Source: Thiotrichaceae bacterium (GTDB taxonomy: Bacteria > Pseudomonadota > Gammaproteobacteria > Thiotrichales > Thiotrichaceae). From it: a DNA stretch of 62,113 nucleotides. Within the stretch, counting starts at the first letter, position 1, and each line of letters begins with the position of its first letter. Below, piece after piece: positions 48,894 through 57,833 of the stretch. The notes below the pieces were generated by a model. The model saw nothing but the letters and a program-made list of their open reading frames with translations. It searched no databases and had not been told where the DNA came from. The stretch covers positions 1 to 62,113 of the forward strand of contig JALSJU010000063.1 of the NCBI GenBank assembly GCA_026989145.1. Reading direction: 5' to 3'. The position numbers and the translations under genes were made by a program.

Positions 48894-49004
48894 TGATTTT
48901 CATTGGAAAATTTGCTAATAACCCGCTATTAGCTGCATTTCTCGCCTCAAGCAGTTGGATTTCGGCCGATTTTTCTTTCGCCACCGACTCGGTGCAAAGG
49001 TCTT
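48845..49004. mobile_element. MITE-like element (160 bp)
   Basis: Imperfect TIRs: GAGACCTTTGCAC-GAGTCGGATGACGAGTAAAAATGGCTGAAAT vs reverse complement AAGACCTTTGCACCGAGTCGGTGGCGAAAGAAAAATCGGCCGAAAT; flanks aattt/aatct. Confidence 0.65.
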
Positions 49005-49076
49005 AATCTGAAAAGAAAAATTGATTATCTAATGATATGCTTTTAGCTTCAATAAAAACGTTGAGGCTAAGTACAA

Positions 49077-49289
49077 ATGATTACAGATTCGATATTAACT
49101 TGTCCAGAGTGTGGAGCCTCGCAACAAGAACAGATGCCAGAAAATACTTGCCAATTTAGCTATCGTTGTAATGCGTGTAAAGCCTTAGTTAAAACAAAGC
49201 AAGGAGAATGCTGTATTTATTGTTGCTACGGTGATTACCCTTGTCCGCAAACTCAAATTATTGGCTCATCTTGCTGTAGTCCAGATTAG
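49077..49289 (+). CDS. Small Cys-rich protein (GDCC-type, putative metal-binding)
   Basis: CPECG...CNACK...GECCIYCCYGDYPCPQ, 11 Cys in 70 aa. Confidence 0.75.
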   Translation: MITDSILTCPECGASQQEQMPENTCQFSYRCNACKALVKTKQGECCIYCCYGDYPCPQTQIIGSSCCSPD

Positions 49290-49430
49290 AGGTAATATAG
49301 AGCGGATGGATGGTATGTATAAAAAATAAGCTAATCTTACAATAAAAATTGTGATTGATTAAAATATCACCTATATTCCAGATACCCTCAAGAAAAATCA
49401 CGTAATTACATATACATAAAGGAGTACCCT

Positions 49431-51536
49431 ATGTCTTTTTTTCTCTGCAAACTTTGGCCTTACTTGGCCGGAGGCTTAATTGGTTGGTTATTAGCCGGTT
49501 GGCTAGCACGTCGTTTTAAACATGCAGAACCTCCAGTAGAGCGTATTGTAGAGAAAGTTGTTGAGGTGGATAACCCTCAGCATCTTTCTTTGATTAGAAA
49601 ACTGGAAGGTGAAAATAGTCAAATTGCTGGATTAATGAGTAAGGTGTCACAGTTTGAATCTAGAAAGCCCGAAGTTGTTGAGAAAAGGGTGGAAGTTGAT
49701 AATCCAAAGCATTTAGCATTAATCAGTAAGTTAGAAAAAGAAAATGCTGAAATATCTGTTTTAAGATCAAAACTATCAGGTTTTGAATCTCAAGAAGTAG
49801 TGCTTAGAAAACTAAAAGAAGAAAACTCTCAGATCTCGGCTCTTAAATACAATATCAAAAACTTTGAAAGCAAAGCCGCAAAAGAAGGTGATGAGCTTGC
49901 GGATCTTCATTCAAAAGCAACGCGTTATCGTGCTCAAATAGAAAAGCTAGAAAGTGAAAATAAACACCTTCATGGTTTGCAAGAAAAACTAAATGACTTA
50001 GAAAATGATGAGCCAAAACAGCTCGCATTAATTAGTCGCCTAGAAAAAGAAAATAAAGAACTTGCTGACTTGAAAGCTCAGCAAGCTAAGTTTGAGGCTC
50101 AGGAAGAAAAAATATTAAGCTTAGAATCTGATAGCGCAAAACTTAAGAGTCTACAAGATGATATAGCTCGTTATAAAAATGATAATACACAGCAATTATC
50201 ATTGATTAGTAAGCTGGAGAATGAAAATAAAGAATTGGATGCATTGAAGGAGCAGTTGTCAGAATTAGATGCGCAAAAAAATAAATTGGCTCAATTAGAA
50301 GTTGAAAATAAGAAAATTGCCAATTTAGAAAGTAGCTTAAACCGTTTTGAAAATGACAATACGCAGCATCTATCGTTAATTGGAAAGCTTGAGCAGGAAA
50401 AAAAGCATATTGGTAATAAAGTTACTGATTTAGAAGGCGAGCTTTTATTATTAAAACGCGGTCAGAAGCTTGATATAGCTTCTGCTAAAGCCGCTGGAAT
50501 TATTGTTAAGGATGAAAACGATTTAACGGTTATCGAAGGTATCGGCCCTAAAATTGCCGAATTATTAAAAGCTAATGGAGTTAATAACTTAAAAGAATTA
50601 TCTGAGGTGGATACAGGAAAAATTCAAGGAATATTAAACAAAGGAGGATCTCAATTTCAAATGGCTAATCCTGGTACTTGGCCTGACCAAGCTACGTTGG
50701 CCTGTAATAATCGTTGGCCTGCATTAAAGTCATTGCAAAATGTACTTGATGGCGGTGTTTACCCGGACAGTTCGGCGAAATCGAACGCAAGTAAAGGTTC
50801 TGGATTAGCGCCCAAATTAGATTTAGCTAGTGCTAAAGCTGCAGGAATTGCAGTAACAAAAGAAGGAGATTTCACCGCTATTGAAGGGATTGGGCCTAAA
50901 ATTAGTGAGCTCATATATGCGGATGGCATTAAAACATTTAAAGAGCTTTCGGAGGTTTCACCTTCTCGTTTACAAACAATTCTTGATAATGCGGGGCCGC
51001 AGTACAAAATGGCAAACCCAGGAACATGGCCAGATCAAGCACATTTGGCGAGCCATAATCGTTGGCCTGCATTAAAAGCGCTACAAGATATACTTGATGG
51101 TGGCGTTTATCCTGATGATACTAAAGCTAAGATGAGCAGCACAAATGATTCTGCTAAGGTGCAAAAACTAGAATCAGAGTTAAAAAAGTATCGCGATAAC
51201 GAAAAAGCGGCTGTAACTGCAGGCTCTATTGTTGATGTTGATAAAGCAAAAGCGGCAGGCTTTACGATGCGACGTAAAGGGGATCAAGACGACTTCACGG
51301 TGATCGAGGGAATTGGGCCTAAAATTAATGAGTTAATTCATGCAGAAGGTATCCATACGTATAGTGAGTTAGCTGCTACTAAAGTAAATTCTATTCAGGC
51401 TATTCTTGATAAAGCAGGGCCTAGCTTTACTTTAGCGGATCCTGAAACATGGTCTGCCCAATCGGATTTAGCGGCAAAGAATGAGTGGGAGAAACTAATG
51501 AAATGGCAGGACGAACTTGATGGAGGTAAGTCATAA
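49431..51536 (+). CDS. Membrane-anchored coiled-coil protein with three C-terminal H3TH/helix-hairpin-helix domains (701 aa)
   Basis: TM LWPYLAGGLIGWLLAGWLARRFKH; repeated HLSLIxKLExEN coiled coil; three DxTxIEGIGPKIxELIxAxGI...NPGTWPDQAxLAxxNRWPALKxLQDxLDGG modules. Confidence 0.85.
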   Translation: MSFFLCKLWPYLAGGLIGWLLAGWLARRFKHAEPPVERIVEKVVEVDNPQHLSLIRKLEGENSQIAGLMSKVSQFESRKPEVVEKRVEVDNPKHLALISKLEKENAEISVLRSKLSGFESQEVVLRKLKEENSQISALKYNIKNFESKAAKEGDELADLHSKATRYRAQIEKLESENKHLHGLQEKLNDLENDEPKQLALISRLEKENKELADLKAQQAKFEAQEEKILSLESDSAKLKSLQDDIARYKNDNTQQLSLISKLENENKELDALKEQLSELDAQKNKLAQLEVENKKIANLESSLNRFENDNTQHLSLIGKLEQEKKHIGNKVTDLEGELLLLKRGQKLDIASAKAAGIIVKDENDLTVIEGIGPKIAELLKANGVNNLKELSEVDTGKIQGILNKGGSQFQMANPGTWPDQATLACNNRWPALKSLQNVLDGGVYPDSSAKSNASKGSGLAPKLDLASAKAAGIAVTKEGDFTAIEGIGPKISELIYADGIKTFKELSEVSPSRLQTILDNAGPQYKMANPGTWPDQAHLASHNRWPALKALQDILDGGVYPDDTKAKMSSTNDSAKVQKLESELKKYRDNEKAAVTAGSIVDVDKAKAAGFTMRRKGDQDDFTVIEGIGPKINELIHAEGIHTYSELAATKVNSIQAILDKAGPSFTLADPETWSAQSDLAAKNEWEKLMKWQDELDGGKS

Positions 51537-53278
51537 TGAGTGGCAATAATGAACAAACTATATCGCGTCATTGGTCAGGCTTTCGCTGGATTTGGTGGTT
51601 AATTACTATCATTTTAGCACTCGTATTGTTGGTAATGTGGGCGTTGGGCTATGGCCCTAATGGTAAGTCTTGCCAAATACCCGAAAAAGTCAGAACGGTT
51701 GAAAAACTAATAACAGCACCTGATACAGCAGCGCCATTAATAACATTGAAAGATAACTCTGTTGTGAAAGTATTAGTAGGTGAAACTTATCAAGAAGCAG
51801 GTGCTACAGCAGTAGATGGTGTTGATGGGGCTTTGACTGTAACGACTACGGGTTCTGTTGATGTGAATACTCCAGGCGAATATGAAATAACCTACTCGGT
51901 AACAGATGCTGCAGGTAATTCTACAACTGAAGTTCGTAAGGTCATTGTTGAAGCTAAAGATACCGAAGTGCCAGAAATTACCTTGGTGAATGAAGATGTG
52001 GTTTATGTTAAGACTGGTGATCTTTATGTTGATGAAGGTGCTGTTGCTACTGATATACCCGATGGTGAGCTGAGAGTTGTTACTGAAGGAATGGTTGATA
52101 CTAGTAAAGCAGGAGAATATGTCGTTACTTATTCGGCAACTGATAAGGCAGGGAATAAGTCGTCAAAATCTCGAAAAGTGATCGTTACTGATCCTGATTC
52201 TGCAGCTCCAGTGCTTAGCCTTAATGGTGAGTCTGTTGTTAACTTGCCTGTAGGTGGTGCATATGAAGAAGAGGGCGCCAAAGCGGTCGATCAAGTTGAC
52301 GGAGAACTTAAAGTAACGGATGTAACAGGTAGTGTCGATTCTGATAAGCCTGGTGAATATTATATCACTTATCGTGTTGCTGACAGCGTAGGTAATAAAG
52401 CTGAAATAACGCGTAAAGTCATAGTTACTGCACCAGATAAAGTTGCGCCTAAGATTAGCTTAAAAGGGGATATTCTCGTATCTTTGAAAACTGGCGAAAG
52501 TTATACCGAGCTAGGAGCAACGGCAGTTGATAAAGAAGATGGGGAGGTAAGTGTTACAGCAACCGGTAGTGTTGATATTAACTCTGCAGGCGAATATATC
52601 ATTACTTATACGGCTACGGACAAAGCGGGAAATACGGCAACTGAAACACGTAAAGTTATAGTTGCTACAACTGATAAAGAAGCGCCGCAGATCTCATTAA
52701 AAGGAGATAACTCTATGTCTTTGAGAGCAGGCGAAAGTTATACCGAGCTAGGAGCAACGGCAGTTGATAAAGAAGATGGGGAGGTAAGTGTTACAGCAAC
52801 CGGTAGTGTTGATGTTAACTCTGCAGGTGAGTATGTCATTACTTATACGGCCACAGATAAAGCGGGAAATACGGCAACTGAAACTCGCAAAGTAATAGTT
52901 TCTAAAGCTGAAGTAGTAGAGTCGGAGGTAAACCCGGAGCCTGCTAATGCTGTAACTACGCCTATTCCAAAAGCAAAAGTATACTTTGCTTATGATAAAG
53001 CGAATAACCCGAGAGACAATGATGGTTCTTTTGCTGAGGTCTTGTCATATATGAAGGCGAATAGTAGTGCTACTGCTACAATTTATGGTTTTCACGACCC
53101 CAGCGGTGACCGAAACTACAATCGTGGTCTTGCTAACCGCCGTGCTGAGACTGTTTCATTGGTTATGATGGCCGCAGGTATTCAGAGCACACGACTCAAA
53201 ATAAAGAAACCTGTAGAAACCACGGGAACGGGTGAGCCTAGTGAAGCACGCCGAGTAGAGATAGATGTTAAAAACTAG
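51536..53278 (+). CDS. Membrane-anchored protein with five Ig-like (DUF5011-type) repeats and a C-terminal OmpA-like domain (580 aa)
   Basis: TM WIWWLITIILALVLLVMWALGYG; five APxISLKGDxxVxLxxGExYxExGATAVDxxDGEVxVTxTGSVDxxxxGEYxITYxATDxAGNxxTxTRKVIV; GFHDPSGDRNYNRGLANRRAETVSLVM...RRVEIDV. Confidence 0.88.
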   Translation: MSGNNEQTISRHWSGFRWIWWLITIILALVLLVMWALGYGPNGKSCQIPEKVRTVEKLITAPDTAAPLITLKDNSVVKVLVGETYQEAGATAVDGVDGALTVTTTGSVDVNTPGEYEITYSVTDAAGNSTTEVRKVIVEAKDTEVPEITLVNEDVVYVKTGDLYVDEGAVATDIPDGELRVVTEGMVDTSKAGEYVVTYSATDKAGNKSSKSRKVIVTDPDSAAPVLSLNGESVVNLPVGGAYEEEGAKAVDQVDGELKVTDVTGSVDSDKPGEYYITYRVADSVGNKAEITRKVIVTAPDKVAPKISLKGDILVSLKTGESYTELGATAVDKEDGEVSVTATGSVDINSAGEYIITYTATDKAGNTATETRKVIVATTDKEAPQISLKGDNSMSLRAGESYTELGATAVDKEDGEVSVTATGSVDVNSAGEYVITYTATDKAGNTATETRKVIVSKAEVVESEVNPEPANAVTTPIPKAKVYFAYDKANNPRDNDGSFAEVLSYMKANSSATATIYGFHDPSGDRNYNRGLANRRAETVSLVMMAAGIQSTRLKIKKPVETTGTGEPSEARRVEIDVKN

Positions 53279-53333
53279 CTTAAGGATCTCTGAATAACCT
53301 GCTGGGTTCTGGCAAGATTCATAATTAAGTTTG

Positions 53334-53362
53334 AAAATGGCAACTCTCGAGTTGCCATTTTT
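53334..53362 (+). terminator. Terminator-like palindrome
   Basis: AAAATGGCAACTCTCGAGTTGCCATTTTT following the OmpA-like gene. Confidence 0.75.
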
Positions 53363-53553
53363 ATGTTTTTTGAAATCATACCCGTGGTGGAGGATAAGTT
53401 GCTGACTCGTGCTATAAGCCTCTCATTTATTATATTGGTTGGTAAGGTGCCTTTGAATAATCGAGCTGGATTCTGTCAACGCCTGCTAGGGTTTAATGCC
53501 TTGTAAGCTCGCAGAATCTAACTAGGTTATTCAGAGTCTCCTGAGTCACGTCG

Positions 53554-53925
53554 CTATGAGATAAAAAATCCAGCTACAACATTACGCCCTTCTGCCATAA
53601 TAATATTAAAGGTGCGGCAAGCTGCTTGTGTATCCATGATTTCAAAGCCGATTTTCTCTTGTGTTAAGCGTCTTAATATTTCTGCTGGCGGGAAAATTTG
53701 TTTAGCACCTGTCCCTAGAATGATGACTTCGGGCTTTAAGGTATAAAAAGAATCAAGATGCTCTGCTTCTAACTCGGCTAATATCTCAGGTTGCCAATCA
53801 TCAATAATGTGCATTGGTGAGAGTAAAACAGAGCGCTCAAAGAGTCTCCCATTAATATAAATACCCTGCGCATCATAGCCAGTTATTTTAAATTGAGCAT
53901 CATTGTGATCTTCAGCAAACTTCAT
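53554..53925 (-). CDS. Mth938-like domain (DUF498) protein
   Basis: KITGYDAQGIYINGRLFERSVLLSP...VIILGTGAKQIFPPAEI...ACRTFNIIMAEGRNVVAGFFI. Confidence 0.8.
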   Translation of the reverse strand: MKFAEDHNDAQFKITGYDAQGIYINGRLFERSVLLSPMHIIDDWQPEILAELEAEHLDSFYTLKPEVIILGTGAKQIFPPAEILRRLTQEKIGFEIMDTQAACRTFNIIMAEGRNVVAGFFIS

Positions 53926-54042
53926 GTTTTTTAGCTTATCAAGATTTCAATGCTTCATCATAGTGAATCACGATTGACAGTCAAGGTGTGTGTGTTAATG
54001 TTCGGCGTCTTATCATTAATTCGTATTTAGGCGTATATAAAA

Positions 54043-55353
54043 ATGAAACCTGTTAAAGTTGGCTTATTAGGCTTGGGCACTGTGGGCGGTGGTACGGCTA
54101 CAGTATTAAAAAGAAATGCAGAAGAAATAGCACGACGTGCAGGGCGTGGAATAGAGATTGATTTCATTGCAACCTTGGAGCCAGAGCGTGCGGTTGAACT
54201 GGGTGTTAAAGATATACGCCTGACGCAAGATGCCAATGAAGTGGTTAATGACCCTAATATTGATATTATTGTTGAACTAATTGGTGGCTATTCACCGGCT
54301 AAAGAATTGGTGCTACAAGCGATTGAAAACGGTAAGCACGTTGTTACTGCAAATAAAGCACTAATTGCTATTCATGGTGATGAAATTTTTGCAAAAGCAC
54401 AAGAAAAGGGTGTGGTGGTTGCTTTTGAAGCGGCTGTAGCGGGTGGAATTCCTATTATCAAAGCATTACGCGAAGGGCTTGCTGCAAACAGTGTGGAGTG
54501 GTTGGCAGGAATAATTAACGGTACGGGTAATTTCATCCTTAGTGAAATGCGCGAAAAAGGCAGAGACTTTGATGATGTACTTGCTGAGGCGCAAGCATTA
54601 GGTTATGCCGAAGCAGACCCAACTTTTGATGTGGAAGGAATAGATGCAGCACATAAACTAAGCATTCTGTCTTCAATTGCTTTTGGTGTTCCGTTACAGT
54701 TTGACAAAACCTATACTGAAGGTATTTCAAAAATCACGCAAGAAGATGTTGCTTATGCAGAAGAGCTGGGCTATAGGATCAAGCACCTGGGTGTTGCAAG
54801 AAGAACCGCTACGGGTATAGAGCAACGTGTACATCCTACATTGATTCCAAAAGGGCGTCTAATTGCCAACGTCAACGGTGTAATGAATGCAGTGCTGGTG
54901 AAAGGTGATGCGGTTGGTGCTACTCTGTATTATGGAGCAGGTGCGGGTGATGAAGCAACCGCATCGGCTGTGATTGCAGATATTATTGATGTGACGCGTA
55001 CGTTAACGACTGATCCTGAAAATCGTGTGCCACACCTTGCATTTCAACCGAGCGAACTTGCAGATACACCTATTGTGGGGATGGACTCTGTCGAAACGGC
55101 TTTCTACTTACGACTTTCGGCGAAGAATGAGGCAGGGGTACTTGCTGAAGTGACGCGTATTTTGGGTGATGAAAACATTAGTATTGAAGCATTCATCCAA
55201 AAAGAGTCAAAGCAAGCTGGGGAAAATGTCACTATTATATTGCTTACACACCGCGTTAACGAAGGTGATATGAATAAAGCACTCGCTCAAATTGAAGCTC
55301 TCTCTGTAATTCAAGGAGATGTGATGCGGATTAGAGTAGAAGAACTTAGCTAG
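54043..55353 (+). CDS. hom: Homoserine dehydrogenase (with C-terminal ACT domain)
   Basis: VGLLGLGTVGGGTATVL...AGIINGTGNFILSEM; 436 aa; next to thrC. Confidence 0.95.
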   Translation: MKPVKVGLLGLGTVGGGTATVLKRNAEEIARRAGRGIEIDFIATLEPERAVELGVKDIRLTQDANEVVNDPNIDIIVELIGGYSPAKELVLQAIENGKHVVTANKALIAIHGDEIFAKAQEKGVVVAFEAAVAGGIPIIKALREGLAANSVEWLAGIINGTGNFILSEMREKGRDFDDVLAEAQALGYAEADPTFDVEGIDAAHKLSILSSIAFGVPLQFDKTYTEGISKITQEDVAYAEELGYRIKHLGVARRTATGIEQRVHPTLIPKGRLIANVNGVMNAVLVKGDAVGATLYYGAGAGDEATASAVIADIIDVTRTLTTDPENRVPHLAFQPSELADTPIVGMDSVETAFYLRLSAKNEAGVLAEVTRILGDENISIEAFIQKESKQAGENVTIILLTHRVNEGDMNKALAQIEALSVIQGDVMRIRVEELS

Positions 55354-55465
55354 AATAGGCTCTTAAGATAATTAAAAGACGTCTACGAAAAACACGAAAG
55401 TACACGAAAAAATATAAAGAACTTTTCATCTTTTTTGTGGACAAAAAAATTTTTAAGGTTTTAAA

Positions 55466-56947
55466 ATGAAATTTATTGAAACACGTGGTAACGATGGTGT
55501 AAGTCCAAAGTCAGTGAGCTTTTCAGAAGCGATTCTCGGCCCGATGTCATCGTTTGGGGGGATTTACTCACCTGAATCCTTGCCGAAACTAGGGCATGAT
55601 TTTTTAGCAGAACATCTTGATAAGGACTACCAAACCTTAGCACGGAGTATTTTAACGGCTTTTGAAATTGATATTAAAGATACGGTGATTGATGATGCTT
55701 TGGCATTGTATGAACAGTTTGATGATGCGACAAACCCTGCGCCTTTAGTAAAAGTTAAAGATGATCTATACGTCAGTGAGTTATGGCATGGTCCGACGCG
55801 TGCCTTTAAAGATATGGCGCTACAGCCCTTTGGTAAAGTGCTTTCATCCTTAGCTCAAGATAGAAATGAAGAATATTTGATCATGGCCGCAACCAGTGGT
55901 GATACCGGGCCAGCAGCTTTAGATACCTTTAAAAATCGTGAAAATGTACGTGTGGTATGCTTGTATCCAGATGGTGGTACATCTGATGTACAGCGTTTGC
56001 AAATGGTTACAGAGAGCGCAGCTAACTTAAAAGTAATCGGCATTCATGGTGACTTTGATGATGCGCAAAGCGCACTTAAAAACTTATTGGGGTCGGATAC
56101 CTTTAATGCCAAATTAAAAGAAAAAAACATTTCTTTGTCTGCTGCAAATTCAGTTAATTTCGGGCGTATTATTTTCCAGCTGATGTATCACATACACAGC
56201 TATCTTGAGCTGGTTAGGCAGGATGCAATTAGCTTGGGCGATAAGATTTATTTGGATGTTCCAAGCGGTAACTTTGGTAATGCCTTGGGGGGGTATTACG
56301 CAATGAAAATGGGTTTGCCGGTTGAAAAAATTCTCATTGCATCTAATCGTAACAATGTGTTAACAGATTTTATCAACAAGGGCGTTTACGATATTAGCAA
56401 CGCTTCGGTAATAGCGACAACATCACCTGCGATGGATATTTTAAAATCATCTAATGTGGAGCGAATTTTATTTGATTTATTTGGCACTGAACGGACCAAA
56501 GAATTGATGCAAGCATTGGATAATGAAAAGAAATACACTTTAACTCAGAGCGAGCTAGAACAAATTCAACAGGTTTTTATGGCTGATTACTGTACCGATG
56601 ACGAAGGTAAAGAATACATCCAAAGTGCTTTTAATCAAGGTTACTTGATGGATCCGCATACCGCTACCTGCTTTAAAGCTTATGATAGCTGTCGTGATAA
56701 ACCCTTAAAAACGATAGTTTACTCTACTGCCGAATGGACAAAGTTTTCCCCCACTATTGCGAATGCTTTAACAGGTGAAACAGATAGTAGCGATATTGAT
56801 GCATTGCAAAAAATTGCAGAAAAAGCAAATATCGAAATTCCTGATTCAATCAGTGACCTGTTTCGTAAGGAAATTACTCAGAATTCGGTGATTGATAAGG
56901 CTAATATCGAAACAGAAATTCTTGCTTTTTTAGAGGCTAAATCTTAA
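55466..56947 (+). CDS. thrC: Threonine synthase
   Basis: LWHGPTRAFKDMALQPFGKVL...MAATSGDTGPAAL...VPSGNFGNALGGYYAMKMG. Confidence 0.95.
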   Translation: MKFIETRGNDGVSPKSVSFSEAILGPMSSFGGIYSPESLPKLGHDFLAEHLDKDYQTLARSILTAFEIDIKDTVIDDALALYEQFDDATNPAPLVKVKDDLYVSELWHGPTRAFKDMALQPFGKVLSSLAQDRNEEYLIMAATSGDTGPAALDTFKNRENVRVVCLYPDGGTSDVQRLQMVTESAANLKVIGIHGDFDDAQSALKNLLGSDTFNAKLKEKNISLSAANSVNFGRIIFQLMYHIHSYLELVRQDAISLGDKIYLDVPSGNFGNALGGYYAMKMGLPVEKILIASNRNNVLTDFINKGVYDISNASVIATTSPAMDILKSSNVERILFDLFGTERTKELMQALDNEKKYTLTQSELEQIQQVFMADYCTDDEGKEYIQSAFNQGYLMDPHTATCFKAYDSCRDKPLKTIVYSTAEWTKFSPTIANALTGETDSSDIDALQKIAEKANIEIPDSISDLFRKEITQNSVIDKANIETEILAFLEAKS

Positions 56948-56950
56948 AAC

Positions 56951-57793
56951 GTGAGCAAAATAGCCGCCATACAAATGGCATCGGGCCCACAGATAAAAGC
57001 TAACTTAATGGAAGCAGTGCGGTTAATTCGTGAGGCAGCAAAAAAGGGCGCTCAACTAGTGGTGCTTCCTGAAAGCTTTGCATTGATGGCAATGCAAGAA
57101 TCAGAAAATATTGAATTGGCTGAAGTACAAGGGCAAGGCACCATCCAAGATGTGATCAAGCAGTGCGCAATTGATAATAATATGTGGATTGTGGCAGGCT
57201 CAATCCCGCTTAAAGCAGAAACTGTCGGTGATGCACGGCGTGCGAGTGCTGCGTCTTTAATGTTTAATAATCAGGGTGAAATCGTTGCACGCTATAATAA
57301 AATCCACCTGTTTGATGTAGAGCTAGACGGCGATAGCTCCGCAGATAAACAAAGCAAAAAAGAAATCTATAAAGAAAGTGATACCTTTAAGGCGGGGGAT
57401 AAGGTTGTGGTGGTCGATACGCCCTTTGGTAAGATAGGTATGTCTATTTGTTATGACTTGCGCTTTCCTTCGTTGTATCGTGAAATGGTCAAGCAAGGCG
57501 CTGAGATTTTTTTAATTCCTTCAGCCTTTACTAAAACCACCGGTAAAATTCATTGGGAGCCTTTAATTAAAGCGCGCGCGATTGAAAACCAATGTTATGT
57601 AATCGCGCCCGCACAGGGCGGTTACCATGTAAATGGTCGGCATACCTATGGGCATAGCATGATGGTTGATTATTTAGGCCAAGTACATGGTATGCGCTTA
57701 AAAGGCTCGGGTATTATCACTATGAATATTGATCTTAAAGCACAGCAAAAAGTCCGCAAAAGTTTCCCTGTACTACAGCATACTAAATTATAA
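56951..57793 (+). CDS. Carbon-nitrogen (nitrilase-family, Nit-like) hydrolase
   Basis: Glu (LPESFAL), Lys (NKIHLFDV) and Cys (MSICYDLRFPSLYR) catalytic triad motifs; GTG start. Confidence 0.92.
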   Translation: MSKIAAIQMASGPQIKANLMEAVRLIREAAKKGAQLVVLPESFALMAMQESENIELAEVQGQGTIQDVIKQCAIDNNMWIVAGSIPLKAETVGDARRASAASLMFNNQGEIVARYNKIHLFDVELDGDSSADKQSKKEIYKESDTFKAGDKVVVVDTPFGKIGMSICYDLRFPSLYREMVKQGAEIFLIPSAFTKTTGKIHWEPLIKARAIENQCYVIAPAQGGYHVNGRHTYGHSMMVDYLGQVHGMRLKGSGIITMNIDLKAQQKVRKSFPVLQHTKL

Positions 57794-57833
57794 ATAACGA
57801 CTTTCTTTGTCGTCAACTGAGCAACATTACACA

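Noticed and set aside
50881-51075. Alternative-frame 64-aa ORF inside the H3TH gene
   Set aside because: Fully contained in a well-supported gene and lacks domain features.
51721-52920. CRISPR-like periodicity
   Set aside because: The repeats are long in-frame protein-domain duplications (about 237 bp), not short direct repeats with unique spacers.
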